64,000 nt of DNA from Hydrocarboniphaga daqingensis (GTDB lineage: Bacteria > Pseudomonadota > Gammaproteobacteria > Nevskiales > Nevskiaceae), in contig NZ_FQWZ01000005.1 in the NCBI RefSeq assembly GCF_900129825.1, positions 304,897-368,896 on the forward strand, written 5' to 3'. Shown in pieces: positions 51,732-62,191 of the stretch; the first letter of the stretch is position 1, and every line of letters starts with the position of its first letter. The notes beneath the pieces are model-generated. The model had not been told where the DNA came from. It did no database searches and was given only the letters and a program-made list of their open reading frames with translations. The position numbers and the translations under genes were made by a program.

Positions 51732-53537
51732 TCAAGCGGGCTCGATGATCGACGAGCGCCGGCGCAGCCGGGTGCCGACCATCTGCGACAGCGCGTCTGG
51801 CTCACACCACAAGCGCACTCGGCGACGTGCGCGTGTCACGGCCGTGTACAGCAACTGGCGATTCAAGCCGCGAGGCCGCGTGACGTCGACGACGATATCG
51901 ACTTCATCGAACTCCGAACCCTGCGATTTATGCACCGTCATTGCAAAGGCGGTCTCGACTTGACTCAAACGTCCGGGCGCGTAGGCACGCAAGCCCCCGT
52001 CGCCCAGAAAGTACACCAGCAGCCGACCGCTCGCATCGGTCAGCGCAACGCCGATATCGCCGTTGTACAGCTGCAAGGCGTAATCGTTGCCCGTCACCAT
52101 GACGGCGCGACCGGCGTACCAGTGCGCACCCGCGCCAGTCGGCGGGAGACGGCGGCGCAGCTGCAGCGCGATCTGCCGCGACAGCGCATCGCTGCCATAC
52201 GGGCCGGATCGGGTCGCACACAGCACGCGATACGCATCGAACTGGCGTATCACGACCTCCGGATCCGACCCGGCAAGTACCGCATCGACATAGCCGGCGT
52301 AATGCGGCGCCAGCGTCGCGGCGAGCGTGGCCGCACCTGGGAGCGCGGCTTGCCAGCGCGGGCCGTCGGCACTCGTTAGCGACGCGGTTACCGCTGCCAT
52401 ATCACCTTCATTGATCGACGCCGCCAGCGGCGCGATGCCACTGTCGGTGTCGAAGCGATAGGCATGACGCAGCCAGACCACGGCGTTGATCAGCGACGCA
52501 TCATTGCCTGGCATTGCAACGTCAATGCACTCACCGCAAGCCGCATGGACCCAATCGGCCCAAGCCTGGTCGACCCGGCAGTGAGCCGACAGCTCCGCGT
52601 AGACGGCGCCGGCTTCGACGGACGCAAGCTGGTCTTTGTCGCCAAGCAGGATCAGTCGGGCATCAGCACGCAGCGCATCGACCAGCTTGGCCGCCAGCGC
52701 CAGATCGATCATCGACGCTTCGTCGACGACCACCAGGTCGTAGGGCAGCGGATGGCGCGCGTCATGGCGAAAGCCGACGCGACCTGGCCGCACGCCGAGC
52801 AGCCGGTGCAGCGTGTAGGCCTGCGTCGGCAGCAGCGCACGCAGCGCGGGCTCCAGCGCGAGACGCTGCAACTGCGCCTCGATCGACGCTTGCAGACGCG
52901 CCGCCGCCTTGCCGGTCGGCGCTGCCACCGCAATCCGCAGCGCGGCGGCCGACGGCGGCTGCAAGCGCAACGCACCCGCTAGGATGCGAACCACGGTGGT
53001 GGTCTTGCCGGTGCCAGGGCCACCCGAGATCACGCACAGCTGGCGCATCAGCGCCGTGGCCACCGCCACCTTCTGCCAGTTGGGCGTCACCGTCTGATCG
53101 CCGGAAAACAGCGCATCGACGACGCGGCGCACCTGCTGCGGATCGACCGCGTCGATCCTGCGATTGAGCGCCGTCAGCCTCAATGCCAAGCGACGTTCAT
53201 AGCGCCAGTATCGATACAGGTATAGCAGCGAACCCTGCAGCACCAGCGGCGTCACGTGCTGGCCGTTGCCGACGACGGGACTGCGCCGCAGCGCCAGCAG
53301 GTCGATGGCGACCTCGTCGTCCGCAAGCAACGCCAGATCCGCAGCGGCATGGCCCTGCTGCACCGCCATGCACGCTTGCCGAGCGGCTTCGTGGATGACG
53401 TCGATGTCCTCGGTCATACCGCCCTGAGCGCGATGCGCATGGACGACGGCCGCTGCGAAACTGCTGGCAAAGGCCGCCGCATCATCAGCCAACGACGATG
53501 GCGGCAGAGGCAAGGACAACAGCGGGTCGTCGAGCAT
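51732..53537 (-). CDS. recD: Exodeoxyribonuclease V subunit alpha
   Basis: 601 aa from the ATG at 53537, overlapping the recB stop in TGATG. A 5'-3' helicase of the RecBCD complex. Walker A is VISGGPGTGKTTTVVRI at about 172-188; APTGKAAARLQ, LVVDEASMIDLALA, LGDKDQLASVEAGAV and the C-terminal AMTVHKSQGSEFDEV and YTAVTRARRRV are helicase superfamily I motifs. Order recC-recB-recD. Confidence 0.95.
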   Translation of the reverse strand: MLDDPLLSLPLPPSSLADDAAAFASSFAAAVVHAHRAQGGMTEDIDVIHEAARQACMAVQQGHAAADLALLADDEVAIDLLALRRSPVVGNGQHVTPLVLQGSLLYLYRYWRYERRLALRLTALNRRIDAVDPQQVRRVVDALFSGDQTVTPNWQKVAVATALMRQLCVISGGPGTGKTTTVVRILAGALRLQPPSAAALRIAVAAPTGKAAARLQASIEAQLQRLALEPALRALLPTQAYTLHRLLGVRPGRVGFRHDARHPLPYDLVVVDEASMIDLALAAKLVDALRADARLILLGDKDQLASVEAGAVYAELSAHCRVDQAWADWVHAACGECIDVAMPGNDASLINAVVWLRHAYRFDTDSGIAPLAASINEGDMAAVTASLTSADGPRWQAALPGAATLAATLAPHYAGYVDAVLAGSDPEVVIRQFDAYRVLCATRSGPYGSDALSRQIALQLRRRLPPTGAGAHWYAGRAVMVTGNDYALQLYNGDIGVALTDASGRLLVYFLGDGGLRAYAPGRLSQVETAFAMTVHKSQGSEFDEVDIVVDVTRPRGLNRQLLYTAVTRARRRVRLWCEPDALSQMVGTRLRRRSSIIEPA

Positions 53538-56500
53538 CAAACCGGCTCCTGTTCGCCGGCCAGCAGCCGGTCGATCGCGGACACCAGCGCCAGCGGCGGC
53601 CGGCTGGCGTAGATGCCCAAGCCTTGCGAATCGATACCGCGCAAAAACAGGTACAGCACGCCGCCCATGTCGCGCTCGTAGTGATAGCCGTCGATGCGCC
53701 ACTTGAGCCAACGATGCAAGGCCACCGTGTACAGCAGGTACTGCAAGTGATAATCGCCGTCGTCCATCGCTGCCGACACCGCGTCCGCGTCGTATTCGGC
53801 AACGCTATCGCCCAGCCAGTTCGACTTGTAGTCGGCCACGTACCAGCGGCCCTGATGCTCGAAGACCAGATCGATGAAGCCACGCAAATAGCCGTCCAGT
53901 CGCGCCGGCGCCAGCGGTGACACCTGCAAGCCGTGCTCACGCGCCAGCATCACCACGCGCGCGATATCGGCTTGACACAACGGCAGGTGGAACGCCAATT
54001 CGATCAAACGGCGCTGCGGATCGACCTGCGATAACTGCAGCGGCTTGCCGCTGGATGGGCACGTCAACGGAGCAAGCGCCACCTCGGCCAGCCACTGACA
54101 CAGTTCGTCGGCCCATTCGGCCGGCATTCCGCTAGCGCGAAGCTGCGCTTCGGCAACGGCCCGCCACGAAACAGGATCAGCCGACAGATCAATGCGCTCG
54201 AGCACCGCGTGCAGGCAGGTGCCCGGTGCAGCACCACGCGGAAAGCTGAAGCGCCCGCCGCCGGGTGAGCGCGCGATCCGCAACGGCGCCGGCTCGGCGG
54301 AAGACGGATGCTGATCGTGGTCGGGCATCGCCTCGGCCAAAGGCTCGTCGATCTGCCGGCTCAACCCGGTATAGCTGGTGACGATCTGAGCGGCGGGAAT
54401 CGGCCGCTGCAGCGTGCGTGAATCAAGCCTCGCCGGGTCGTCGTGATGGGCGGCTCGCCGCTGCGCGGTTGGCGCGGCCTGGTAGCGGATCACATCGCCT
54501 GGAGCCTGGGCCAATTGCTGTAGGCAAGCCGAGGTCGGCTCGCCTCGGCTATGCAATAGATGACCCACAGCGGACAGAGGGCGACTGCTGAAATCGCCGG
54601 TAAACAGATAGCAGCGATTCTTGGCACGAGTCAGTGCCACATAGGCCAGACGCAGATCTTCGGCGCGCGACTCGTCCAGCGCCTGCGCCCGGATCGCATC
54701 GATGTCGTCGGGATCGGCATCGATGCACAGCGCACCGTCGGCATCGTGGTACGCAATCAGATCCTCGTCGGCTTGCCGGTCCTTGCCACTCCAGAGGTAC
54801 GGCAGGAATACCACCGGATACTCCAGACCCTTGCTGGCGTGGATCGTCAACACCTGCACCAAGCCTGCATCGCTTTCGAGCCGCAGCTGAGACTCCTCGG
54901 CACGGTTGCCGAGCGCGTCGCGCCGGCATTGCGCCAACCAGCGCAGCTGCGCCTCGATGCCATGTAGCCGGTGGCGCTCGGCTTGCAGCAGTTCAGCCAG
55001 ATGGAACAGATTGGTCAGACTGCGCTCGCCATCGTCGAGCGCCGCCAAGCGCTCGATGACGCCGCGTCGGCGCAGCAGCTCGCGCAACATGCGCATGAAG
55101 CCACGATCGCGCCACAGCATGCGGTAGTGATCGAACTCGCCCAGCAATTGATCCCAAGCACCTTCCTGCTGCTCGGTGGCGATCACGCGCGGCAAGGTCC
55201 AGCCCCAGAAGCGGCCCAACAACGCAGCACGCAGCGTGCCGCCCCGGTGCGGCGACGCAACAGCCGACAACAGACGTTCCAGGTCTTCGGCCTCGGTGCT
55301 GGCCCACACGTTGTCGCTGGCTTGTTCGGCGCAACCGATGCCCAGACGCGCCAACTCATCGCGCAGCTGCCGCGACTGGAAATGACTGCGCACCAGCACC
55401 GCGATGTCGCCCGCACGCAGCGGGCGCCCGTCGTACTCCAGCTTGCCATCGGCGGCGCGCCGCAGCAGGTCGGCGATCTCGGCAGCCGTGGTGGTCGATG
55501 CCCAGCGCTCACCGGCTCCGTTGCTCAGCGGCTTTCCGTCGTCGCTGAGCAATGCCATCAACCGCAGTGGCGAAGGCTCGACGAGGCCACCATCGATCAG
55601 CGCGGGCTTGCGCCGCAACGACGCCACAACCGGCTGATACTGAATATCCGGATTCAGGAACGGGTCGTCGCAAGCCTCATAGAGGTGATTCAAGGCCTGC
55701 AGATAACCCGACACCGAGCGTTGATTTTCGGTCAGCGCATGCCGGTGACCGCAGGCTTGACGCGCTTGCAGATACGCGTGGATGTCGGCGCCTCGGAAGC
55801 TATAGATGGCCTGCTTGGGATCTCCGACCAGGAAGGCACACAACGGTTGACCGGCAGCAACTCCGTCGGCCCAGATGCGCCGGACAATGTCCCATTGCAG
55901 CGGGTCCGTATCCTGAAACTCGTCGATCATCGCAGCGGGATATTGCTGACGCAGTTCGTCGGCGAGCGTCTCGCCCCGTTCACCGTGCAATGCACGCTGC
56001 AAGCCCAGCAGCAGATCGTCGTAGGACTGCTCGCGTCGCGCTTGCAGCCGCAGCGGCAGCTCGTCGCGCAGATAGACCAGCAGATCGAGTCTAAGCGAGC
56101 GCCAAGCGCGTGCGAACTGCTGCTGCAACTGCCGTGCAGCCGCATCGAGTGACGCCAGCGCATCAAGGACGGCATGCGTCGGCGGATCGCCGGTCGAATT
56201 GCGGCTAAGGGCTTCGGGCAATAGCGACTCGGCCTTTTTCGGCAGCGCAATGACGTCGGGCTGCGCAAAGTAATGCGCAATGTCGTTGAGGCGCTTCGCC
56301 ACATCGCCAGCGCGGTAACTGGCCCGCTTCAGGCCCGGCGCCGTCGCCAGCCATTGGGTAAAGGCATCACGCTGCTGCGCAAACACGTCTGCAGCGCGCT
56401 GGCGATGTGCAACAAACGCAGCGATAGGTTCCTTCAAGTCGAGCGGCACCGGTGCCGGGCGGATATGCAGGCGCGGCCGCGTCGCTAACGATGCGGCCCA

Positions 56501-57112
56501 CCGCGCCAAGGCATCGACATCCAAGCCGTGCGATTCCAGCCAACCGAGAAACAGCGCCGGCGGCACGTGCTGCGATGCTGTCGACGGCGCAATCCGCCGA
56601 CGCCAGAAATCGAGCACGATCTGGCGTCGCAGTTCGCCGACATCGGGCACGATGTCGTTTTGAAACACCATGCCGCTGGAAAACGCGCGATCGGACAATA
56701 CCCGCTGACAGAACGCATGAATCGTGTAGATCGCCGCTTGATCGATGCCCCGCAGCGCCGCACGCAATCGACGCAGCGCCAAGTCTCGATCAGGCAGACG
56801 CGCCAGCAACGCCTGGCACAAGGAATCAGCTTCGGTTCCACGACCTTCGATCAGATCCTGCATCTGCTGAAGCCGGGCTCGGATACGGTCACGCAACTCG
56901 GCGGTCGCAGCCTTCGTGAACGTGACGGTCAGGATCGATTCCGGATTCAGCCCACGCTCGAGGATCAGACGCAGATAAAGCCCCGACAGCGTCCACGTCT
57001 TGCCGGTGCCTGCACTGGCTTCAATCAGCCGCAAGCCGTCGAGCGGCGCGCTCAACGCCACCGGCGTCGCGGCATCGTCGGCACCGGAGGCCATGTTCGC
57101 AGACACCGTCAT
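53537..57112 (-). CDS. recB: Exodeoxyribonuclease V subunit beta
   Basis: 1191 aa from the ATG at 57112, overlapping the recC stop by four bases (ATGA). A UvrD-like 3'-5' helicase with a C-terminal nuclease. Walker A EASAGTGKTWTLSG at about 30, DEFQDTDPLQWDI, VGDPKQAIYSFRGAD and VLTIHASKGLEYPVVF are helicase motifs. The nuclease motif near 1050-1100 is LDGYLRGFIDLVF, then WYVADYKSNWLGD (Asp and Lys). It drives double-strand break processing. Confidence 0.95.
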   Translation of the reverse strand: MTVSANMASGADDAATPVALSAPLDGLRLIEASAGTGKTWTLSGLYLRLILERGLNPESILTVTFTKAATAELRDRIRARLQQMQDLIEGRGTEADSLCQALLARLPDRDLALRRLRAALRGIDQAAIYTIHAFCQRVLSDRAFSSGMVFQNDIVPDVGELRRQIVLDFWRRRIAPSTASQHVPPALFLGWLESHGLDVDALARWAASLATRPRLHIRPAPVPLDLKEPIAAFVAHRQRAADVFAQQRDAFTQWLATAPGLKRASYRAGDVAKRLNDIAHYFAQPDVIALPKKAESLLPEALSRNSTGDPPTHAVLDALASLDAAARQLQQQFARAWRSLRLDLLVYLRDELPLRLQARREQSYDDLLLGLQRALHGERGETLADELRQQYPAAMIDEFQDTDPLQWDIVRRIWADGVAAGQPLCAFLVGDPKQAIYSFRGADIHAYLQARQACGHRHALTENQRSVSGYLQALNHLYEACDDPFLNPDIQYQPVVASLRRKPALIDGGLVEPSPLRLMALLSDDGKPLSNGAGERWASTTTAAEIADLLRRAADGKLEYDGRPLRAGDIAVLVRSHFQSRQLRDELARLGIGCAEQASDNVWASTEAEDLERLLSAVASPHRGGTLRAALLGRFWGWTLPRVIATEQQEGAWDQLLGEFDHYRMLWRDRGFMRMLRELLRRRGVIERLAALDDGERSLTNLFHLAELLQAERHRLHGIEAQLRWLAQCRRDALGNRAEESQLRLESDAGLVQVLTIHASKGLEYPVVFLPYLWSGKDRQADEDLIAYHDADGALCIDADPDDIDAIRAQALDESRAEDLRLAYVALTRAKNRCYLFTGDFSSRPLSAVGHLLHSRGEPTSACLQQLAQAPGDVIRYQAAPTAQRRAAHHDDPARLDSRTLQRPIPAAQIVTSYTGLSRQIDEPLAEAMPDHDQHPSSAEPAPLRIARSPGGGRFSFPRGAAPGTCLHAVLERIDLSADPVSWRAVAEAQLRASGMPAEWADELCQWLAEVALAPLTCPSSGKPLQLSQVDPQRRLIELAFHLPLCQADIARVVMLAREHGLQVSPLAPARLDGYLRGFIDLVFEHQGRWYVADYKSNWLGDSVAEYDADAVSAAMDDGDYHLQYLLYTVALHRWLKWRIDGYHYERDMGGVLYLFLRGIDSQGLGIYASRPPLALVSAIDRLLAGEQEPV

Positions 57113-60100
57113 GGTCGATCGCGCGCCGCCGCGATCATCGGCCCGAATATGCGACGCGCCAGTGCCGGCAATCCGTCCGGCAAGGTCACTCGTTGCCCGC
57201 GGTAGAACAGCCGGCAATACGCATCGGCACTCTCGCCGTCGCTGTTGTAGCCGGGGGCCCAGATCTTCTCGGCCTTGTCGGGACGATCAGGCTCATCTGC
57301 AAACTGCAGCGCCGTCTTGGGAAGATAAGGCAATGGCGCCTGCAGGCCGTCTTGATACGTATCGAGCAGCGTCAGCAAGTGAGATTCGGCATCAGGCACC
57401 TCAGCCCACTCGAGCCGCTGATCGCCACAGCCGCGCACGAGGCAGCGCGGCTGGATGCCGTCAGGGCGTAGCAGACACAGCAGCAAGTGGCGCGGCCACG
57501 CGTGAAGCCAGTCATGCGCGCTGAGCTTGTGGGTATAGCGAGGCAGATACAGGCCCTCGGCGGTCAGTTGGTCGATGACGCCGCTCAATGTGTACTGGCC
57601 GATACGCAGCTCGAATGGCAGCGCCGGCAACGCCGCCGCGCGCTCGGTACGAACCTGCTCTGCAAACTCGATCACCGGTCTTGCGGCGCTGGCCAGCAGA
57701 TGATCGCCCCAGCCGCCATGGGGCAACGTGATGCCGGCTCGAAAGCGCTGATGGATCGTGCGCTCGTCATGTCCGTCCATCGCAAGATCCAGCAGCTCCC
57801 GTTCGAAATCCCAGCGCGGATCGGGCAAGGCCAGCGGCTCCTCGCTGGCCAGCTGCTGCTCACCGGGGTCGATGCGAATGCCGAGACGATCGCGCAGAAA
57901 AAACCGATACGGGTTGCGCAAACAGCCGGTCAATCGATCAAGCGTCAGCTGCCGCGCAAGTTCATCCGAAACCGGCAGTCGCTGGCTGTCGAGTACGTCG
58001 GACACCGGCGGCGGACGCTGTGCTGAGACGATACACCGTGCTGCGTCGCGAAAGTCTCGTGCATGACTGTGCAGCGGACCCGGAACGAAGTACCGCGGCG
58101 AGAACGGCTGCAATGGATGCTCGGTCAGCAATGCCGCATCGACGGCGGGGCGACCGCCTTCAGCGTCACGCGCGAGCTGATCGAGCAATTCGGCAACGAG
58201 CACCGACGGCGGCATTACTTGATTGGTGCGGATGCTGCGGCCGGTATAGCTGACATAGAACACATCACGAGCCGCCAGCAACGCATCGAGAAAAGCGCCG
58301 CGATCGTCCTGACCGCGAGAACGATCGCCACGCCGCGGGTGCCGCCCCAGCAGATCGAACTCGCTGACCGCCGGATTACGTGGAAAGCGACCGCCGTCAA
58401 GCCCGATGACCGCAATCACACGGTATGGCAGCCCGCGCAGGGGCCCGATCCCGGTAAAGGTCAGTGCGCCGCCCGGCACGCCGCCGGGACTGCTACCTGC
58501 GAGCTGCGATGCGATCAGCTGCCGCACCACATCCAATGGAACCGCGTCACGGTGACCCGCTGCATCGGCATCATCACGCAACTGGGCGATGACCTGACGC
58601 AAGCGATGCGCATCACTTTCATCGTCCGTGGTGGGTGACAACTGCTCTTCCAGCATGCGCGACAACCGGTCGCACCAGCCGGCGACGCTGCGCATCTGGC
58701 GCAGATCGTCGCGCAAGCGGACCAGATCACCCAGCGCCCGCAACAACTTGCCGGCAATCGCCGTCTGCGTGCCCTCGATGTCCTCATACACCTGCAGACC
58801 CGCGACCAAATCGACTCGGTCCGACGGCGCGGCATAGCCGAGCAGCAATCGCATCAGCCCATCGACCCAGCTATGACGCGCTTCGGACGGCAAATCGAAC
58901 GTGGAGCGATGCGCTGCGTCCAAGCCCCAGCGCACGCCGGATTCACCAATCCACTGTCGGATCGAGTCCAGCTCGCTGACGCCGAGCCCATAGCGTTCGC
59001 GCACAGCAGGCACCTGCAGATGGTCGAAGACTTCATCGGCGGCGAAGCGCGACGCGGGCAGCTTAAGCAAGGTGTCGAATGCGCTGAGCAGCGGCGTCGA
59101 ATCAGCCGCAGCGCGCCCGGTGATGCTGTAGCCGATTCGATGCTCGGCGGTAGCGGCACCGAATACCGCGTCGATCAGCGGAGCGGCTTCGTCGACGTCG
59201 GGCATCATCACCAACACGTCCTGCGGACGTAGCCCGGGCAGCTGATCGAATAGCGTCAGCAACTGGTCGTGTAGCACTTCGAGCTGTCGGGTCAAGCTGT
59301 GGCAGGCATGCACCTGCAGCGACCGCAATGGCTCATGCAACTGCGCCGCAGCCAGCGGCGGCATGGCCACTGGCCCAAGCTCGAGCAAGCTACGCTGCAG
59401 TCGGTGCAGCAGAGTCGAGGTACCGGGATCGACAAACATCGGCTGTTCCGTCGCGGTCGCCGTATCGGTCTGCTGCAGCACCTCCGCGAGATGATCGCGG
59501 GCTTGCGTGCCCCACGATGCCAGCAACGGATGGGCGACTTCGATGCCGGACGCGCTGGAGGCAGCATCGCGTAACGCCATCCGCGCCGACGCACGTTCGG
59601 ACATCAAATCGCCCCAGTATTGGCGGCAGGGATTGAGTACGTAGCATTCGACATCGGTGTATTGCGCCATGTCGGCGACCGCGCGCACGTACTGTGGCGG
59701 TAATGTCGGCAGCGCAAACAGTCGGATGCGGCGCGGCAATTGCCGGCGCGCGTCGACGTCGTCGCGCAGGCGTGCGGCGACGATTTCGGCAGGATGCTGC
59801 AGGTCACGCAGGCCGGCATCTTCGACCAAACGGCGCCACAGCCCCAGTTGCCAACGCTCGGTGGACGACGGCGTCAATCCGCACAACTGGCCAGCCGCCC
59901 AGCTCTGGACCCATTCGGGGCGATAGACCAGATAACGATCGAACACCTGTGCCAGCTTCTCGGCAAGCTGGATACGGCCCTGCTCGCCCGCCTGCTCGAT
60001 GTAACGTCGCAGCGGCGCATAGACCTCGCTGGCCGGCAGCCGGCCCAACTGCGCATACAGCCTGAGCGTCATCACTTGCACGTCGAAAGGCGATCGACGC

Positions 60101-60369
60101 GGAACGTCATCGAGCAGCCGCGCAAACGTCTGCCAGACGAACTGCGCAGCGAACGCAAACTCGATCTGCATACAAACGCCGAACACGTCCGCGACCCGGT
60201 ATTGCAACCAACGCGCGACGCCAAGGCTCGGTACGACGACGGTTTCCACCTCGAACGGTGATGCAGGCACCTCCAGCAAGCTGCGCATCAGCTCACCGGC
60301 CAGTGGCTCAAGCCGATTGCCATGGACGACTTTCAGCATCGATAGCCCTTGGCGGAAGGCATCGGACAT
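57109..60369 (-). CDS. recC: Exodeoxyribonuclease V subunit gamma
   Basis: 1086 aa. The inactive-helicase subunit that reads Chi and splits the duplex. N-terminal VPASPFEVETVVVPSLGVARWLQ, HACHSLTRQLEVLHDQLL, VIAVIGLDGGRFPRNP, and the C-terminal PCLDR-type nuclease-like fold support the family. Length is near the 1120 aa of E. coli. It starts recC-recB-recD and is 57 bases after prpR. Confidence 0.95.
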   Translation of the reverse strand: MSDAFRQGLSMLKVVHGNRLEPLAGELMRSLLEVPASPFEVETVVVPSLGVARWLQYRVADVFGVCMQIEFAFAAQFVWQTFARLLDDVPRRSPFDVQVMTLRLYAQLGRLPASEVYAPLRRYIEQAGEQGRIQLAEKLAQVFDRYLVYRPEWVQSWAAGQLCGLTPSSTERWQLGLWRRLVEDAGLRDLQHPAEIVAARLRDDVDARRQLPRRIRLFALPTLPPQYVRAVADMAQYTDVECYVLNPCRQYWGDLMSERASARMALRDAASSASGIEVAHPLLASWGTQARDHLAEVLQQTDTATATEQPMFVDPGTSTLLHRLQRSLLELGPVAMPPLAAAQLHEPLRSLQVHACHSLTRQLEVLHDQLLTLFDQLPGLRPQDVLVMMPDVDEAAPLIDAVFGAATAEHRIGYSITGRAAADSTPLLSAFDTLLKLPASRFAADEVFDHLQVPAVRERYGLGVSELDSIRQWIGESGVRWGLDAAHRSTFDLPSEARHSWVDGLMRLLLGYAAPSDRVDLVAGLQVYEDIEGTQTAIAGKLLRALGDLVRLRDDLRQMRSVAGWCDRLSRMLEEQLSPTTDDESDAHRLRQVIAQLRDDADAAGHRDAVPLDVVRQLIASQLAGSSPGGVPGGALTFTGIGPLRGLPYRVIAVIGLDGGRFPRNPAVSEFDLLGRHPRRGDRSRGQDDRGAFLDALLAARDVFYVSYTGRSIRTNQVMPPSVLVAELLDQLARDAEGGRPAVDAALLTEHPLQPFSPRYFVPGPLHSHARDFRDAARCIVSAQRPPPVSDVLDSQRLPVSDELARQLTLDRLTGCLRNPYRFFLRDRLGIRIDPGEQQLASEEPLALPDPRWDFERELLDLAMDGHDERTIHQRFRAGITLPHGGWGDHLLASAARPVIEFAEQVRTERAAALPALPFELRIGQYTLSGVIDQLTAEGLYLPRYTHKLSAHDWLHAWPRHLLLCLLRPDGIQPRCLVRGCGDQRLEWAEVPDAESHLLTLLDTYQDGLQAPLPYLPKTALQFADEPDRPDKAEKIWAPGYNSDGESADAYCRLFYRGQRVTLPDGLPALARRIFGPMIAAARDRP

Positions 60370-60426
60370 AGGGCCACATCCAGCCAGCCCCGCTTGATGC
60401 CGACACTGGCGAAGCGCGTCATCGAC

Positions 60427-62076
60427 TCAGGCCTCGCGCAGCCAGCGCCACAGCGTGGTCCGCGACACACCGAGCCGCTCTGCGGCCAGCCGACGATCGC
60501 CACCGGCCGCAAGCAGCGCGTTCTGCAAGCTTGCCCTGTCCGGCTGAGCCCGCCGCAATGGCGACCCGCCCGGCGCCAATGCCTCCGCCTCGGTCAAAAG
60601 CTCCGGTGCTGCCTCGGCCAACACGGCGATACCGATGGAACCTTTGGGTGCAAGCACCGCCGCGCGCTCAACGACGTTGCGCAGTTCGCGAACGTTGCCG
60701 GGCCATCGGTAACGGCATAGCAGCGCGATCGCATCGGGGTCGAAGCCGTCACGGGCTCGACGCGCGTCGCTACGCAAAAATGCCTGCGCCAGCATCGCGA
60801 TGTCGTCTGCATGATCGCGTAAAGCCGGCAGACGCAGGCGCAGCACGTTCAAGCGATAAAACAAGTCGCGACGGAAGCCGCCGCTGGAGGCCAGCGCATC
60901 GAGATCGCAGTGCGTGGCCGCAATCACGCGCAGATCCACTGGCGTCGGCCGCGATGCACCTACGCGGGTCACCTCGCGTTCTTCGAGCACGCGCAACAGC
61001 CGGGTTTGCAACGCCAGCGGCATCTCGCCAATTTCGTCGAGAAACAGCGTGCCGTGTTGTGCCGCCTCGATCAGCCCGACACGGCCGCCGCGGCGCGACC
61101 CGGTGAAGGCTCCGTCGTCATAGCCGAACAGCTCGGATTCGAGCAGCGACTCGGCGACGGCGCCGCAGTTGATCGCGATGAAGGGCGCGGCTTGGCGTGG
61201 GCTAGCCGCGTGCAAGGCTTGGGCGACGAGTTCCTTGCCGGTACCGGTATCGCCAGTGATCAGCACGGTGCGGTCCGCAGCACCGAACGTCACGATTCGC
61301 TCACGCAAGGCCTGCATCGCTGGACTGTCGCCCAGCAGATGGCGACTGCTGTAGCGCTGCCCGGCCGCGACGCGCGACAGCGGTCGGCGCGGACGGCGCG
61401 GCGTGTCGACGTCGCCGACCATCTTGGCGATGTCCAATGCCGACTCGAATGCAGAACGGATCGTGTCGGCTGAATACAGCATGATGCCGGCGACACCCGC
61501 CTGTTCGGCGAAGTCGACGACCATGCCGGTGCCGACGATCGCTCGACAATCCTTGGCGACCAGTTCGGCCACATGCATGCGCGCATCTTCAGCTGTCACA
61601 AACGCGCGTTGTTCGATCGACAAACCGAAGCTGGCCTGGAATTCAGCAAAAACCGGCACCTCGGTTTCGTGGGTCACCAGCCCGATCTTTGGGGACAGCC
61701 GATGCGCCTGACTCAAGGCCTGCATCAGATCGAAGCCGCCGGGGCGTATCAGCACCAGAGGCTTGTCGATGCGGCTGCGCAGATAGGCGCCGTTGGAGCC
61801 GGCCGCGATCAGCACGTCGCAGTCCTCGGTACGAAGCCGTTGCTGCAGATAGCTGACCGCTTCTTCGAAGCCGAGATTGATCGTCTCGATCTGGGCGCGG
61901 TGGTCGAATTCAGGGGTGATATCGCGCAGCAGTCGGGACAACCTCGAAACGCTGATCGTCCAGATCACCGGCCGATCACGGGCCGCGCTCCAGTCAGCAG
62001 CATCAGACTGCGGCGGCAATCGGTGGACATGTTTCACGGCAGGATCGCGTTGCACGATGAAACACGATTGAAACAC
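60427..62076 (-). CDS. prpR: Sigma-54-dependent propionate-type regulator PrpR
   Basis: 549 aa, longest reading from a GTG at 62076; starts at GTG 62037 or TTG 62019 are also possible, since the conserved N-terminus begins at [11 protein letters not shown]. The PrpR_N sensing domain spans about 35-220 ([37 protein letters not shown]). The AAA+ domain has Walker [16 protein letters not shown], the sigma-54 loop [12 protein letters not shown] and [20 protein letters not shown] motifs. A Fis-type helix ([20 protein letters not shown]) ends it. It activates 2-methylcitrate (propionate) genes, but none is within this window. Confidence 0.9.
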   Translation of the reverse strand: MFQSCFIVQRDPAVKHVHRLPPQSDAADWSAARDRPVIWTISVSRLSRLLRDITPEFDHRAQIETINLGFEEAVSYLQQRLRTEDCDVLIAAGSNGAYLRSRIDKPLVLIRPGGFDLMQALSQAHRLSPKIGLVTHETEVPVFAEFQASFGLSIEQRAFVTAEDARMHVAELVAKDCRAIVGTGMVVDFAEQAGVAGIMLYSADTIRSAFESALDIAKMVGDVDTPRRPRRPLSRVAAGQRYSSRHLLGDSPAMQALRERIVTFGAADRTVLITGDTGTGKELVAQALHAASPRQAAPFIAINCGAVAESLLESELFGYDDGAFTGSRRGGRVGLIEAAQHGTLFLDEIGEMPLALQTRLLRVLEEREVTRVGASRPTPVDLRVIAATHCDLDALASSGGFRRDLFYRLNVLRLRLPALRDHADDIAMLAQAFLRSDARRARDGFDPDAIALLCRYRWPGNVRELRNVVERAAVLAPKGSIGIAVLAEAAPELLTEAEALAPGGSPLRRAQPDRASLQNALLAAGGDRRLAAERLGVSRTTLWRWLREA

Positions 62077-62077
62077 G
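62030..62077. promoter_or_regulatory. TGAAACA repeats at the start of prpR
   Basis: Three copies of a seven-base unit: TGTTTCA (inverted) at 62030-62036 and two direct TGAAACA at 62058-62064 and 62069-62075. The two direct copies form an 11-base tandem (TGAAACACG repeated). They lie across the proposed start of prpR and could be an autoregulatory operator. Confidence 0.45.
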
Positions 62078-62107
62078 CTGCCGCCGTGCCGACAAGCACG
62101 ACGGCAG
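62078..62107. other. Stem-loop upstream of prpR
   Basis: CTGCCGCCGTGC pairs with GCACGACGGCAG across a six-base loop: eleven matched pairs and one mismatch. It sits between the TPR/exbD terminator and the prpR start. It is part of the leader or a second terminator element. Confidence 0.5.
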
Positions 62108-62117
62108 CATAAAAATA

Positions 62118-62145
62118 CCTGCTCCGATCAGGAAATCGGAGCAGG
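62118..62145 (-). terminator. Terminator of the exbD-exbD-TPR operon
   Basis: Perfect 11-bp stem CCTGCTCCGAT (62118-62128) and ATCGGAGCAGG (62135-62145) with a six-base loop; on the minus strand it is followed by TATTTTTATG. A classic Rho-independent terminator, 47 bases after the TPR gene. Confidence 0.88.
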
Positions 62146-62191
62146 AAGACCACGGGGATCGGTCGTGCCGGCTAGATCAGCGGCGTTGAAA

